Below, piece after piece: positions 27,761 through 36,879 of a stretch of 64,000 bases of DNA (positions are counted from its first letter, which is position 1; the number at the start of each line of letters is the position of its first letter). The notes beneath the pieces are model-generated. The model saw only the letters and a program-made list of their open reading frames with translations, did no database searches and was not told the DNA's origin. Made by a program: the position numbers and the translations under genes. The DNA lies in the NCBI RefSeq assembly GCF_023016065.1, contig NZ_JALKAQ010000008.1, forward strand, positions 1 through 64,000, read 5' to 3'. Origin of the DNA: Marinobacter sp. S0848L (GTDB lineage Bacteria; Pseudomonadota; Gammaproteobacteria; Pseudomonadales; Oleiphilaceae).

Positions 27761-28804
27761 ATGGATAGCACCTCTATGACCACATCGGGCACTGATCTGG
27801 CCGACAAGCTCCTTGAAGCGCACGTTAAGCACGAGTTGTCGGCTTTAAAAGGTGCCAAGCTCACCAAGTTTCTCGAAACAGAGGTGGATGAACTGCTGGG
27901 TTATGCAGGCACCGTGACGCTGTCGCAGCTGGTCAGCGCGGAACAGGTGATGGGTGTGATTCAACGCATTGTCGTGAACATGGAACTGGACGCAGGTATC
28001 CCTGAGCTGGCCGGCGAAATGGCGGCGAAGGTGGCCAGTGCGCCGGTGCAAGCTGACACCACTCTGGGCGAAATACTGTCGCGGGAACAAGCGGCCGCGT
28101 TTGTTGAAGAAGCCTTGGAATTGCGCCAGCAGCGTGAGCTTTTTATTGCAGAAATTATGGCACACCCGGTATACCAAGAACTTGTTTCTAATGTGGTGTA
28201 CCACGGCTTGGTCAACTATCTGTATGAAGACAATTTGCTGACCCGCTCGGTACCGGGTGTCGGTTCTATGATGAAGTTCGGCAAGAAGGTTGCCAACAAA
28301 GCCGTGCCGGGCCTGGATGAAACCTTCGAGCGCCGCATCAAGGCCTGGTTGTCCGACAGTCTTCCGGGGCTGATCACCCGGAGTGAGCAGTTTCTTCAGA
28401 AAGCCCTGACAGACGATGAGCTTCGGGATAGCGTGATGGCCGCTTGGGTTTCGCTGGAGGGAACCACCATCGCAGAACTGAACGAGGGGCTGGGCGATGT
28501 GCGCCTGCAGGAATTTGTGGTGCTCGGCTACGAATTTTGGCTGAACTTCCGGCAAACGCCGTATTTCGAAGGCTGCGCCCGGGCGGTGGTTGACCACCTT
28601 TACGAGACGTATGGCCCTGTGCCGGTTATGGATTTACTGCAAGATTTAGGTGTTACCCGTGAGGTCATTGCCACCGAGCTCAAAGAGCTGGCTCTGCCGA
28701 TGGTTGATGTGTTGCGGAAAGAAGGCTATCTGGAAGCTTTGTTGCGCAGACGGCTAGGGGCATTCTACCGTTCTGCGGCGGCTAAGAAGTTGTTGAAAGA
28801 CTAG
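27761..28804 (+). CDS. Conserved-looking helical protein of unknown function, DegV-linked
   Basis: I do not recognise this 347-residue protein. It has no signal peptide or clear transmembrane helix and appears almost all helical, with repeating amphipathic segments such as LADKLLEAHVKHELSAL and VVDHLYETYGPVPVMDLL, and a basic C-terminal tail (RRRLGAFYRSAAAKKLLKD). A small glycine/lysine stretch at about residues 165-185 (PGVGSMMKFGKKVANKA) is the only non-helical feature that stands out. Translation is probably coupled to degV (2-base gap); a second ATG at 27776 is possible. A lipid-related partner role for DegV is only a guess. Confidence 0.75.
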   Translation: MDSTSMTTSGTDLADKLLEAHVKHELSALKGAKLTKFLETEVDELLGYAGTVTLSQLVSAEQVMGVIQRIVVNMELDAGIPELAGEMAAKVASAPVQADTTLGEILSREQAAAFVEEALELRQQRELFIAEIMAHPVYQELVSNVVYHGLVNYLYEDNLLTRSVPGVGSMMKFGKKVANKAVPGLDETFERRIKAWLSDSLPGLITRSEQFLQKALTDDELRDSVMAAWVSLEGTTIAELNEGLGDVRLQEFVVLGYEFWLNFRQTPYFEGCARAVVDHLYETYGPVPVMDLLQDLGVTREVIATELKELALPMVDVLRKEGYLEALLRRRLGAFYRSAAAKKLLKD

Positions 28805-28833
28805 CGTCTTTCAGGACGGGTCACACATCACAA

Positions 28834-28867
28834 AAAAGGCCGGAAGATGTTTCTCTTCCGGCCTTTT
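28834..28867. terminator. Bidirectional terminator between the DegV partner gene and fdxA
   Basis: AAAAGGCCGGAAGA (28834-28847) and TCTTCCGGCCTTTT (28854-28867) form a perfect 14-base-pair stem with a 6-base loop and U-runs on both strands. It serves the two convergent genes. Confidence 0.9.
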
Positions 28868-28888
28868 CGTTTTCGGCATCGGCTGCAA

Positions 28889-29212
28889 TCAGCGCTCCAG
28901 ATACTGGAGCTTGTCTGGCTTGCCGTCCCATTCTTCTGCATCTGGCAGCGGGTCTTTCTTTTCCGTGATGTTCGGCCAAGTACCCGCGAGATCGGCGTTG
29001 ATCTCTATGAATGCTTCCTGGCCAGCAGGTAGCTCGTCTTCCGAGAAGATGGCTTCTGCCGGGCATTCTGGTTCGCACAGAGCACAATCAATGCACTCGT
29101 CCGGGTCGATAACCAGAAAGTTGGGGCCTTCATAGAAGCAGTCTACCGGACAGACTTCTACGCAGTCGGTGTATTTGCACTTGATGCAGTTATCAGTAAC
29201 GATAAACGCCAT
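28889..29212 (-). CDS. fdxA: Seven-iron type ferredoxin FdxA
   Basis: A 107-residue ferredoxin of the Azotobacter FdI type that carries one [3Fe-4S] and one [4Fe-4S] cluster. Cysteine ligands are in [20 protein letters not shown] and [18 protein letters not shown], followed by the long C-terminal extension (to [10 protein letters not shown]) typical of this class. I start at MAFIVTDNC (29212), the family start with AGGGA upstream. An in-frame ATG at 29248 would add 12 residues and lies inside a 14-base stretch complementary to the small RNA at 51404-51490. It sits directly after mutS on the same strand but has its own promoter candidate. Confidence 0.93.
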   Translation of the reverse strand: MAFIVTDNCIKCKYTDCVEVCPVDCFYEGPNFLVIDPDECIDCALCEPECPAEAIFSEDELPAGQEAFIEINADLAGTWPNITEKKDPLPDAEEWDGKPDKLQYLER

Positions 29213-29242
29213 AGTCAGATCCCTGGTTCGTAGAACAAACAG

Positions 29243-29256
29243 TCTCATCAGGAGCT
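29243..29256 (-). promoter_or_regulatory. Predicted small-RNA pairing site in the fdxA leader
   Basis: The fdxA leader reads AGCTCCTGATGAGA here, 31-44 bases upstream of the fdxA start. It is the exact reverse complement of 14 bases of the predicted iron-responsive small RNA (51445-51458). The complementarity is seen directly; its use in regulation is inferred. Confidence 0.6.
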
Positions 29257-29292
29257 CGGAAAAATCGGCCCCATTCTTAATTTATGCGCGAT

Positions 29293-29321
29293 ATTGTAGG
29301 GAGCGCCCTTGCCAGCCGCAA
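29293..29321 (-). promoter_or_regulatory. Candidate fdxA promoter
   Basis: TTGCGG (29316-29321) and TACAAT (29293-29298) on the minus strand are 17 bases apart. Transcription would begin near 29286, giving a 74-base leader that includes the small-RNA pairing site. Confidence 0.55.
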
Positions 29322-29373
29322 GCCTCAGAGCGCTATAACCTTATTACTTGGGTCAAGTTACCGTTTATTTCTG

Positions 29374-32016
29374 CTAATTTCGCAACAACGCTTTAAGTTC
29401 GTACAGCTGATTGAGTGCGTCTCTCGGGCTTAAATCATCAACATCCAGCTTTTGCAACGCGCGTTCGACGTCACTGGGCCCCATGCTGGCGAACATGTCG
29501 CCCTGGAATGCACTGTGATCATCGTTGCTTGGCGCGGTCACTGGGGCCTGGGCCGGTGCGGGCTCGGATTTTGGAACCTCGGCCGCCGGGCCGGCACTGC
29601 CTTCCAGATGCGCTAGTTGTGCTTTGGCGTGTTGAATAACGCCTTGAGGTACACCCGCCAATTGTGCAACCTGAAGGCCGTAACTCTGGTTTGCCGGGCC
29701 ATCGTGGACATTGTGCAGAAACACGATGCTGTCATCATGCTCGGTAGCGGTCAGGTGCACGTTAACCGCGTGTTCCAAATTTTCGGCTAGCTGTGTCAGC
29801 TCAAAGTAATGGGTCGCAAACAGGGTGTAGCACCGAATGTCTTTGGCCAGATGCTCGGCGGTAGCCCAGGCCAGTGACAAACCATCAAAGGTACTGGTGC
29901 CTCGGCCCACTTCGTCCATCAACACCAGGCTGTGCTCGGTCGCGTTGTGCAGGATGTTGGCGGTTTCGGTCATCTCTACCATGAAGGTCGAGCGGCCTCC
30001 GGCGATGTCATCCGATGAGCCCATGCGGGTAAAGATTCGGTCAACCGGGCCCAGTACCGCGCGGTCAGCGGGCACGAAACTGCCGGTGTAGGCAAGCAGC
30101 GCAATGAGCGCGGCTTGGCGCATGTAAGTCGATTTACCACCCATGTTTGGGCCGGTGATCACCAGCATGCGGCGCTTGTCGTCGATCAGAAGATTGTTCG
30201 GGACGAACGGTTCATCTAGCAGTTGTTCGACCACCGGGTGACGACCTTCTTCGACGGTAAAGCCCGGCTCGTCGGTGAACTCCGGTGCGGTGAAGCGAAG
30301 GCTGGTGGCGCGTTCGGCAAAATTACTCAGCACATCCAGTTCGGCCAGCGCCTGGGCTGCATCTTGTAAAGGGGCCAGCTGTTCGGCAACGGTTTCCAGC
30401 ACCTCGTCGTACAGGCCTTTTTCCCGGGCCAGGGCACGGCTCTTGGCGCTTAGCGCTTTGTCTTCGAATTCTTTCAGTTCGGGCGTGATAAAGCGCTCGG
30501 CGTTTTTCAGAGTCTGGCGGCGGATATAATCTGCCGGAGCTTGATCAGACTGGGCTCGGCTGATTTCGATGTAGTAGCCATGTACTCGGTTGTACCCCAC
30601 TTTCAAGGTGCTGATGCCGGTGCGTTCGCGTTCCCGGGTTTCTACATCGAGCAGATACTGTCCCGCGTTTTCGCTGATGTTGCGCAGTTCGTCCAGTTCG
30701 GCATCAAAACCTTCACGAATCACACCGCCATCACGAATCACCACGGGCGGGTTCTCAATGATGGAGTGTTCAAGCAGGTACGCCAGCTCAGGGTACTCGC
30801 TGACGGTGTTCGCAAGATGCGCAACATGCTCCGATTGCACGGATTTCAGGGTTTCCTGAAGGTCGGGCAGGGCCTGGAAGGCATCGCGAAGGCGCGCCAG
30901 GTCCCGGGGGCGGGCAGACCGCAAGGCAACCCGGGCGAGAATGCGTTCAATATCGCCGACACGTTTGAGCAGATCGTGAATCGGTTCGTAATGGAAGCCG
31001 TCCAGCAACGCGGCGACGGCTTGTTGGCGCTGGCGGACTACATGAATATCACGCAAGGGGCGGTTCAGCCAGCGGCGCAGTTCCCGTGCACCCATGGGGG
31101 TGGCGGTGCGGTCCATCACCCACGCGAGGGTGTACTGGTGGCCGCCCATCAGGTTGGTGTCGATCTCCAGATTACGGCGGCTGGCCGCATCCAGAATCAC
31201 CGCTTCCTCCCGGCGCTCTCGGGTTAGTTTACGGATGTGGGGCAGGGCTGTGCGCTGAGTTTCGCGCGCGTACTGCAATAGGCAGCCCGCGGCGCAGATG
31301 GCCAAATGCAGGTCTTCGCAGCCAAAGCCGGTCAGATCTTTTACCTGCAATTGCTGGGTGATAATACGATGCGCCGTGTCCATTTCGAACAGCCACGGGC
31401 CTTGTCGACGCACGCCGGTGAAGCTTTCAAGGATCTCGCCGTAGGGGAAATCTTCGCTGATCAGGATTTCTGCCGGGCGCAGGCGCTGAAGCTCGCCTTG
31501 CAGCGCTTCAAGGTTATCAAGCTCGGATACGGCAAACCGGCCGCTGGAAATATCCAGTGAAGCAAATCCGAACTGCTCTTTGTGGCTGAAGATGGCTGCC
31601 AGCAGGTTGTCTCTGCGATCTTCCAGAAAGGCTTCATCGCTGAGGGTGCCCGGGGTGACAATGCGGACGACCTTTCGCTCAACCGGACCTTTGCTGGTGG
31701 CCGGGTCACCAATTTGTTCGGCAATGGCAATGGATTGTCCGGCACGGACCATGCGTGCTATGTAGCCTTCCGCAGCGTGGAACGGGACACCCGCCATCGG
31801 GATGGGGTTGCCGCCGGATTGGCCTCGCGCGGTCAGTGTGATGTCCAAAAGCTCGGCGGCTTTCTTGGCATCGTCATAAAACAGCTCGTAAAAGTCCCCC
31901 ATACGGTAGAACACCATCTCGTTAGGATGTTCACCTTTGATTTTGAGGTACTGCTGCATCATTGGAGTGTGCTTGGGAGATTCCTGCTTGGCCGGGTTCT
32001 TCGCGGATGCCGTCAT
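29374..32016 (-). CDS. mutS: DNA mismatch repair protein MutS
   Basis: An 880-residue MutS1. The mismatch-probing Phe-x-Glu is in [19 protein letters not shown], followed by the connector, core and clamp domains. The C-terminal ATPase has Walker [15 protein letters not shown], Walker [17 protein letters not shown] and the helix-turn-helix end ([15 protein letters not shown]). The last ~80 residues include an Ala/Pro-rich linker (about 800-825) before the tetramerisation helix region ending [10 protein letters not shown]. Full length for the family. mutL is not in the window. Confidence 0.97.
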   Translation of the reverse strand: MTASAKNPAKQESPKHTPMMQQYLKIKGEHPNEMVFYRMGDFYELFYDDAKKAAELLDITLTARGQSGGNPIPMAGVPFHAAEGYIARMVRAGQSIAIAEQIGDPATSKGPVERKVVRIVTPGTLSDEAFLEDRRDNLLAAIFSHKEQFGFASLDISSGRFAVSELDNLEALQGELQRLRPAEILISEDFPYGEILESFTGVRRQGPWLFEMDTAHRIITQQLQVKDLTGFGCEDLHLAICAAGCLLQYARETQRTALPHIRKLTRERREEAVILDAASRRNLEIDTNLMGGHQYTLAWVMDRTATPMGARELRRWLNRPLRDIHVVRQRQQAVAALLDGFHYEPIHDLLKRVGDIERILARVALRSARPRDLARLRDAFQALPDLQETLKSVQSEHVAHLANTVSEYPELAYLLEHSIIENPPVVIRDGGVIREGFDAELDELRNISENAGQYLLDVETRERERTGISTLKVGYNRVHGYYIEISRAQSDQAPADYIRRQTLKNAERFITPELKEFEDKALSAKSRALAREKGLYDEVLETVAEQLAPLQDAAQALAELDVLSNFAERATSLRFTAPEFTDEPGFTVEEGRHPVVEQLLDEPFVPNNLLIDDKRRMLVITGPNMGGKSTYMRQAALIALLAYTGSFVPADRAVLGPVDRIFTRMGSSDDIAGGRSTFMVEMTETANILHNATEHSLVLMDEVGRGTSTFDGLSLAWATAEHLAKDIRCYTLFATHYFELTQLAENLEHAVNVHLTATEHDDSIVFLHNVHDGPANQSYGLQVAQLAGVPQGVIQHAKAQLAHLEGSAGPAAEVPKSEPAPAQAPVTAPSNDDHSAFQGDMFASMGPSDVERALQKLDVDDLSPRDALNQLYELKALLRN

Positions 32017-32118
32017 ATGTCCTCGGTAACTAGGGGCAATCGTGTAAAAGGGTGGGATGTTATCACGAGCCGCTGTGGGCTCGAAGATCCTTTCTCGGTG
32101 ATTCCGGTTAAACGTCGT

Positions 32119-32748
32119 TTAGCTGTTCGACGAAAACAGCTCGGGGTAATTTTGTTCGAGGTGGGGAAGATCGGTTTGTTCGTCTACATCATTCAAATAT
32201 TCGCTTTCGTGGCATGTCCAGCCTAGGGCTTTGATTCTGTCCCTGGTGATCCGTGCAACGTGGTCTGTACTCCAGGGGATATCGGTAAACAGAGTCGTGG
32301 AAAACCGTTGCAAGCCGATCAGAGCGTAGCCACCGTCGTTAACCGGACACAAACAGCTGTCGTGGGTTTGCAGCGATTGCGCCATGGCTCTGAGCTTCCC
32401 GGCAGTCAGGTCCGGGCAGTCGGTGCCGATTATGAGTACAGCTGCGTCTTGGTCAAGACTGCTTCGTACCGCGGCAGCCATGCGGCTCCCCAAGTCGCCG
32501 GCCACCTGTGAGTATAGCTCGCACTGTTCGATACCGGGTAGATCCTGCCAGTATCGAGCGTTCGGGTCTGGGGTAATGTGCAGTTCAACCGGCCCCAGTT
32601 TGGCGGCCAAGGCGTGTTGCAGCGCGTGCTTAAACAGGCGGTCTGCCAGAGCCGCTGCAGCATGCTCCCCCAAAGCCGGAATCAGTCGGGTTTTGGCGTG
32701 GCCGGGCCGGGGTTCTTTCGCCATTATGATGATTCGGACAGGTTTCAT
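32119..32748 (-). CDS. TIGR04282-type glycosyltransferase (DUF2064)
   Basis: A 209-residue nucleotide-sugar transferase-fold protein. Family features are MAKEPRPGHAKTRLIPALG near the N-terminus and IIGTDCPDLTAGKLRAM (donor/metal site), then VNDGGYALIGL. The family is named after arsenosugar biosynthesis clusters but occurs widely without arsenic genes. ATG 32748 overlaps the stop of the upstream glycosyltransferase by 4 bases (ATGA); a longer upstream reading frame lies inside that gene and is not used. Confidence 0.82.
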   Translation of the reverse strand: MKPVRIIIMAKEPRPGHAKTRLIPALGEHAAAALADRLFKHALQHALAAKLGPVELHITPDPNARYWQDLPGIEQCELYSQVAGDLGSRMAAAVRSSLDQDAAVLIIGTDCPDLTAGKLRAMAQSLQTHDSCLCPVNDGGYALIGLQRFSTTLFTDIPWSTDHVARITRDRIKALGWTCHESEYLNDVDEQTDLPHLEQNYPELFSSNS

Positions 32749-33443
32749 CGGTAACGCTCTGCTAATTTCTGTACGGGAACACCCCGCCAATAGGCCCACC
32801 GAAGTTGCCACATCAGTATGATGGTTGGCCAGCTGCCTCGGGCATCCCAGCGCCGGCCGGAGGTGATGACTTTTTCTCGCAAGCAAACCGGACGGCAGAG
32901 CTTTTTCAAACGTTTGCTGATCTCGATGTCTTCCATCAAGGGTTGCTCGGGAAAGCCACCGGTTTTGTCGAATAGCCCTCGGGTCATGAACAACGCCTGG
33001 TCGCCGGTAGCAATGCCGCTAAGTCTCGAGCGCCAGTTCATGAGAGTGGCGACAACCGGTAGCATTCTGGAGCTCCCCTGTATTATCACGTCAAAGCGTC
33101 CCCATACTGGAGAACCAGTGTTAAATGTGCGAGCCAGAACCTGATCCGCATTCTCGGGAAGCCTGGTGTCGGCGTGCAAAAACAACAGGTGTTGTGAATG
33201 GCAGGCGCGCGCTCCGGCGTTCATCTGGAGCGCGCGACCGGCGGCAGAGGTTATGACGTTAAAATCAGCACGGCGCGCTATCTCGGCGGTTTGATCGGTA
33301 CTGCCGCCATCGACAATGACCACTTCGGCTCCTCGTTGCCGCCAATGATCCAAATGCGTCAATTGGCCCGTTATTGCGTCTGCCTCGTTCAGCACTGGTA
33401 CGATGATGGACAACTCAGGTTGAACCCGGGAAGGGTGTGACAC
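32745..33443 (-). CDS. TIGR04283-type family 2 glycosyltransferase
   Basis: A 232-residue GT2 enzyme: LSIIVPVLNEADAI at the start, the donor site VIVDGGSTDQTAEIARR, and LFLHADTRLPENAD as the DxD-like region. No membrane anchor except a hydrophobic C-terminal patch. It is coupled by a 4-base overlap to the TIGR04282-type gene. These two families commonly sit side by side; the acceptor is unknown. No arsenic methyltransferase or radical-SAM ArsS gene is present here. Confidence 0.85.
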   Translation of the reverse strand: MSHPSRVQPELSIIVPVLNEADAITGQLTHLDHWRQRGAEVVIVDGGSTDQTAEIARRADFNVITSAAGRALQMNAGARACHSQHLLFLHADTRLPENADQVLARTFNTGSPVWGRFDVIIQGSSRMLPVVATLMNWRSRLSGIATGDQALFMTRGLFDKTGGFPEQPLMEDIEISKRLKKLCRPVCLREKVITSGRRWDARGSWPTIILMWQLRWAYWRGVPVQKLAERYR

Positions 33444-33573
33444 GTAAATTTAGCGCTCCGAAACATGTTTGGGTTTGTGGCTCTTAAGCGATAGCCCTTT
33501 TATCTAACCAGATGGAGTCGCACTTGAGAATACCTTTGTTTGTGGTGTGTTGCTGGCAGTCCTTGGAGGTGCG

Positions 33574-34668
33574 ATGAAACGATTGGTTTTGATGGGAGCG
33601 GGCCACGCGCACTTGGTTGTTTTGAAGCAGTGGTTGCGTGAACCTCTGACGGATGTGGAGCTGGTGTTGGTTACTCCATCCACATGGCAATATTACTCGG
33701 GCATGATTCCCGGCTGGGTTGCCGGGCATTACTCCATTGATCAATGCCGAATTGATGCTGAAGCCCTGGCGTTGGCGGCTGGTGCTGACATTGTGTTGGA
33801 CACCGTAGAGGAAATACGAGCGGACGAGAAGCAGGTTCGGCTAGCGGGCGGCGAGTTAGTGGATTACAACTGGCTTTCGATCGACATTGGCGCGCAAACT
33901 AGCGTTACGAGTCTGCGGGGATACACAGGTTCACTGCTAAGTATTAAACCGTTGGAGCAGTTTCACGAACGCTGGTCGCGGGTTCAGGAGCGGCCAGCTT
34001 CGGAGGTGCTGCATTGTGCGTTGGTTGGCGGTGGCGCCGCCGGTGCCGAGCTGGCGATGGCTTTTGCGTATGCCGGCCGGACCGGCGCTAGCGCGCCGAT
34101 TGAAGTAAGTTTGATTACCGGTCATCAAGGGCTTTTGCCGGGGTTTCGCCCTTGCATACGGAAGTTGGCCCGCCGGAAACTGAAACGGTTAGGTGTGCAT
34201 GTTATTGAGCAGCGCGCGGAAGCTGTCGGCCCGCTCCTGACCCTGACTGACGGTGCGAGTATGCGCCCGGATCTGGTTGTTGCGGTTACGGGCTCAGAAG
34301 CCTTCCCGTTTTTGAAATCGAGTGGCCTGGCGGTGGATGCCGAAGGGTTTGTGTTGGTGAATGAACACCAGCAAAGCCTGTCCCATCCCGAGGTGTTTGC
34401 CGTGGGGGATGTGTGTAGTCGATCGGACCGAGCGTTAAATCGCTCTGGAGTGCACGCAATTCGAGCCGCACCGGCGTTGGCGGCCAATTTACGAGCCGCT
34501 ACGAATGCCGGCGAATTCGCAACCTTTCAACCGCGGCCTTATACGTTGTACCTTATTTCCTGTGGCGACCGATCCGCCATAGGGTGCTACGGCCCGCTCG
34601 CGTTCTCCGGAAGGTGGGTCTGGCGGTTGAAAGATAAAATTGATCGTGGGTTTGTGGAAGGCTTTTGA
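33574..34668 (+). CDS. FAD-dependent pyridine nucleotide-disulfide oxidoreductase family protein
   Basis: A 364-residue two-dinucleotide-domain flavoprotein of the type-II NADH dehydrogenase/sulfide-quinone reductase superfamily. FAD site: VLMGAGHAHLVVLKQW. Second nucleotide site: ALVGGGAAGAELAMAFA. C-terminal FAD contact: PEVFAVGDVCSRSD. The GAGHAH form is the one seen in the domain fused to selenide-water dikinase (SelD) in other organisms, and here stands alone. ATG 33574 follows a GGAGGT ribosome site. Divergent from the two glycosyltransferases, 14 bases before the pncC gene. Electron acceptor unknown. Confidence 0.8.
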   Translation: MKRLVLMGAGHAHLVVLKQWLREPLTDVELVLVTPSTWQYYSGMIPGWVAGHYSIDQCRIDAEALALAAGADIVLDTVEEIRADEKQVRLAGGELVDYNWLSIDIGAQTSVTSLRGYTGSLLSIKPLEQFHERWSRVQERPASEVLHCALVGGGAAGAELAMAFAYAGRTGASAPIEVSLITGHQGLLPGFRPCIRKLARRKLKRLGVHVIEQRAEAVGPLLTLTDGASMRPDLVVAVTGSEAFPFLKSSGLAVDAEGFVLVNEHQQSLSHPEVFAVGDVCSRSDRALNRSGVHAIRAAPALAANLRAATNAGEFATFQPRPYTLYLISCGDRSAIGCYGPLAFSGRWVWRLKDKIDRGFVEGF

Positions 34669-34682
34669 CAGGAGATTGAGCG

Positions 34683-35183
34683 ATGCAGGCATCCGATCAG
34701 GCGCTTGAGCAGGCAGGCAGCGAATTGGCAGCCCTACTGGAAAAACAAGGCCGGACAATGGCCACCGCCGAGAGTTGCACGGGCGGCTGGGTCGCCAAGG
34801 TTTTGACCGATAGGCCGGGCTCGTCGGCGTATCTGCTGGCAGGGCTGGTGACGTACAGCAATGATGCCAAACAGGCGATTTTGGGCGTAGAGTCCTCAGT
34901 TATAGCAACGCATGGTGCAGTGAGCGAGCCGGTGGTTCGCCAGATGGTTGCCGGGGCTTTGAGCGCGGCCGGTGCCGATGTGGCTGTGGCGATAAGTGGT
35001 GTTGCCGGCCCCGGGGGCGGTAGCGCCGAAAAGCCCGTTGGCACGGTGTGGTTTGCATGGGGTGCTCAGGGCCGAAGCACAGAAACCCGTGTGGAGTGTT
35101 TTGATGGCGACCGTGACCAGGTGCGCAGACAAGCAGTTTTGTATGTCCTGCAGGGGGTTACAGAGTTTCTGCGAACGCTGTGA
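34683..35183 (+). CDS. pncC: CinA C-terminal domain protein, NMN amidohydrolase PncC
   Basis: A 166-residue single-domain CinA-C protein that deamidates nicotinamide mononucleotide in NAD recycling. Signature residues are in MATAESCTGGWVAKVLTDRPGS and VAISGVAGPGGGSAEKPVGT. The molybdopterin-binding-like N-terminal domain of long CinA is absent, as usual in this group. It lies 165 bases upstream of recA, the common cinA-recA order of gammaproteobacteria and pseudomonads. Confidence 0.92.
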   Translation: MQASDQALEQAGSELAALLEKQGRTMATAESCTGGWVAKVLTDRPGSSAYLLAGLVTYSNDAKQAILGVESSVIATHGAVSEPVVRQMVAGALSAAGADVAVAISGVAGPGGGSAEKPVGTVWFAWGAQGRSTETRVECFDGDRDQVRRQAVLYVLQGVTEFLRTL

Positions 35184-35234
35184 TGTTTTTCGCTTGGGCG
35201 GGGGTTGGTCTCTGCCAACGCTTATGTTTTAATA

Positions 35235-35250
35235 CTGTTCAAATATACAG
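35235..35250 (+). promoter_or_regulatory. LexA (SOS) box of recA
   Basis: CTGTTCAAATATACAG matches the gammaproteobacterial LexA operator CTGT-N8-ACAG exactly and lies 98 bases before the recA start. A TTTAAT just upstream (35227-35232), 17 bases from TTGGTC, is a likely -10, so the box would cover the transcription start. Confidence 0.93.
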
Positions 35251-35253
35251 GAA

Positions 35254-35278
35254 AAACACTGGATGGCCTCCAGTGTTT
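35254..35278 (+). repeat. Stem-loop in the recA leader
   Basis: AAACACTGGA and TCCAGTGTTT are perfect 10-base inverted copies with a 5-base loop, 3 bases after the LexA box and followed by CCTTTC. It may terminate read-through from pncC, or structure the recA leader. Confidence 0.6.
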
Positions 35279-35348
35279 CCTTTCGAATATCGGAGCTGAC
35301 CACAAACTTTTCAGAGTCGGCCGTTCAGGTAAACAAGGTGGGGCAATA

Positions 35349-36395
35349 ATGGAAGATAACCGCAAGAAAGCACTCAGCGCAGCGCTTGGCCAGATTGAGC
35401 GCCAGTTCGGCAAAGGTGCCGTGATGAAAATGGGCGACCAGCCCCGTGAAGCCATTCCTGCGGTATCTACCGGCTCTTTGGGACTGGATGTCGCATTGGG
35501 TATAGGCGGTTTGCCTTACGGCCGGATTGTTGAGATCTACGGTCCTGAAAGCTCTGGTAAAACCACCTTGACCCTGCAGGTTATTGCGGAAGCTCAGAAG
35601 CAGGGTAAAACCTGTGCGTTTATCGATGCCGAGCACGCGCTTGACCCGGTCTATGCAGAAAAACTGGGCGTTAACGTAGACGACCTGCTGGTGTCCCAGC
35701 CGGATACCGGTGAGCAGGCGCTGGAAATTGCCGATATGCTGGTGCGCTCCAACGCCATTGATGTGATCATCGTTGACTCGGTAGCGGCTTTGACACCAAA
35801 GGCTGAAATTGAAGGCGAGATGGGTGACAGCCACGTTGGCCTTCAGGCTCGTTTGATGTCTCAGGCGCTGCGTAAGCTGACCGGTAACGTCAAGCATGCG
35901 AATTGCCTGATGGTGTTCATCAACCAGATCCGTATGAAAATCGGTGTGATGTTCGGCAGCCCCGAAACCACCACCGGCGGTAACGCACTGAAGTTCTACT
36001 CGTCTGTGCGTCTGGATATTCGCCGTATCGGTGCGGTCAAAGACGGCGACGAAGTGGTGGGTAACGAAACCCGCGTTAAGGTTGTTAAGAACAAGGTATC
36101 TCCGCCGTTCAGGCAGGCTGAATTCCAGATCATGTACGGTAAGGGCATCTACCACATGGCTGAAGTGCTCGACATGGGCGTGAAAGAGGGTTTTGTTGAT
36201 AAGGCCGGTGCATGGTACGCCTACAACGGTGACAAGATCGGCCAAGGCAAAGCAAATGCGTGTAAGTATCTTGAAGAGCATTTGGACGTGGCCCAGGAAA
36301 TCGAAGCCAAGGTTCGTGACAAGCTGATGCCAAAGCCGGTTAAAAAGGAAGAGGCAGAAGCCGCACCGGCTGAGGCAAACGGCGAATTGCTTTAA
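35349..36395 (+). CDS. recA: Recombinase RecA
   Basis: A 348-residue RecA: Walker [14 protein letters not shown], Walker [21 protein letters not shown], loop L2 region [20 protein letters not shown], and an acidic C-terminal tail ([15 protein letters not shown]). ATG 35349 ([21 protein letters not shown] region) is the family start with AAGGTGGGG upstream; the frame stays open upstream only through the LexA-box leader. It is under SOS control by sequence. The recX gene, which often follows recA, is not present downstream in this window. Confidence 0.98.
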   Translation: MEDNRKKALSAALGQIERQFGKGAVMKMGDQPREAIPAVSTGSLGLDVALGIGGLPYGRIVEIYGPESSGKTTLTLQVIAEAQKQGKTCAFIDAEHALDPVYAEKLGVNVDDLLVSQPDTGEQALEIADMLVRSNAIDVIIVDSVAALTPKAEIEGEMGDSHVGLQARLMSQALRKLTGNVKHANCLMVFINQIRMKIGVMFGSPETTTGGNALKFYSSVRLDIRRIGAVKDGDEVVGNETRVKVVKNKVSPPFRQAEFQIMYGKGIYHMAEVLDMGVKEGFVDKAGAWYAYNGDKIGQGKANACKYLEEHLDVAQEIEAKVRDKLMPKPVKKEEAEAAPAEANGELL

Positions 36396-36417
36396 TTTCA
36401 GTATCAGGAGGTGAGAT

Positions 36418-36879
36418 ATGAAGCGTCTGCTCATTGTAGCCCATGCCCCATCTCCAAATACTTTGCGATTGCGGGAAGCCGTTGAAAACGGCGCCCGCCA
36501 TCCGGATATTGAAGCGGTAGACGTGGTTGTAAAAGCACCGCTGGAAGCCGGCCCCGAGGATGTACTGGCTTGTGATGCCATCATCCTCGGTACTACTGAA
36601 AACCTCGGCTATATGTCGGGGGCCCTCAAAGACTTCTTTGACCGAAGCTATTACCCCTGTCTTGAAGAGACACAAGGTCTCCCTTTCGCTTTTTACATTC
36701 GCGCCGGTCACGATGGCACGGGCACCCGCCGGGCGATTGAAAGTATTACCACCGGATTACGTTGGAAGCTGGTTAACGAGCCTCTGACCTGTCGCGGCGA
36801 GTTTAAAGAAGAATTTGTCGAGCAGTGTGAAGAGTTGGGCATGTACGTTGCAGCCAGTCTGGATGCGGGTTTGGTTTAA
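36418..36879 (+). CDS. Flavodoxin-fold protein
   Basis: A 153-residue flavodoxin/NADPH-dependent FMN reductase-like protein. It opens MKRLLIVAHAPSPNTLRLRE, where the flavin phosphate loop is expected, and has AIILGTTENLGYMSGALKDFFDR, the segment that packs on the flavin ring in the family. Short for the family and without a clear partner. An excellent ribosome site (AGGAGG) lies 6 bases before the ATG, 22 bases after recA, so it may be partly cotranscribed with recA. Confidence 0.8.
   Translation: MKRLLIVAHAPSPNTLRLREAVENGARHPDIEAVDVVVKAPLEAGPEDVLACDAIILGTTENLGYMSGALKDFFDRSYYPCLEETQGLPFAFYIRAGHDGTGTRRAIESITTGLRWKLVNEPLTCRGEFKEEFVEQCEELGMYVAASLDAGLV

Noticed and set aside
27845..28597. 250-codon minus-strand frame opposite the DegV partner gene
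   Set aside because: Antisense composition (His, Gln, Arg rich). The plus-strand frame is coupled to degV and runs up to a proper terminator.
33574..34668. Type II NADH dehydrogenase or sulfide:quinone reductase by name
   Set aside because: It belongs to the same superfamily but lacks the C-terminal membrane-binding region and the conserved cysteines, so I keep a general call.
35325..36584. Long open frame (419 codons) on the minus strand opposite recA
   Set aside because: It mirrors recA codon bias, is rich in His/Arg/Gln, and has no recognisable family. It is a shadow frame.
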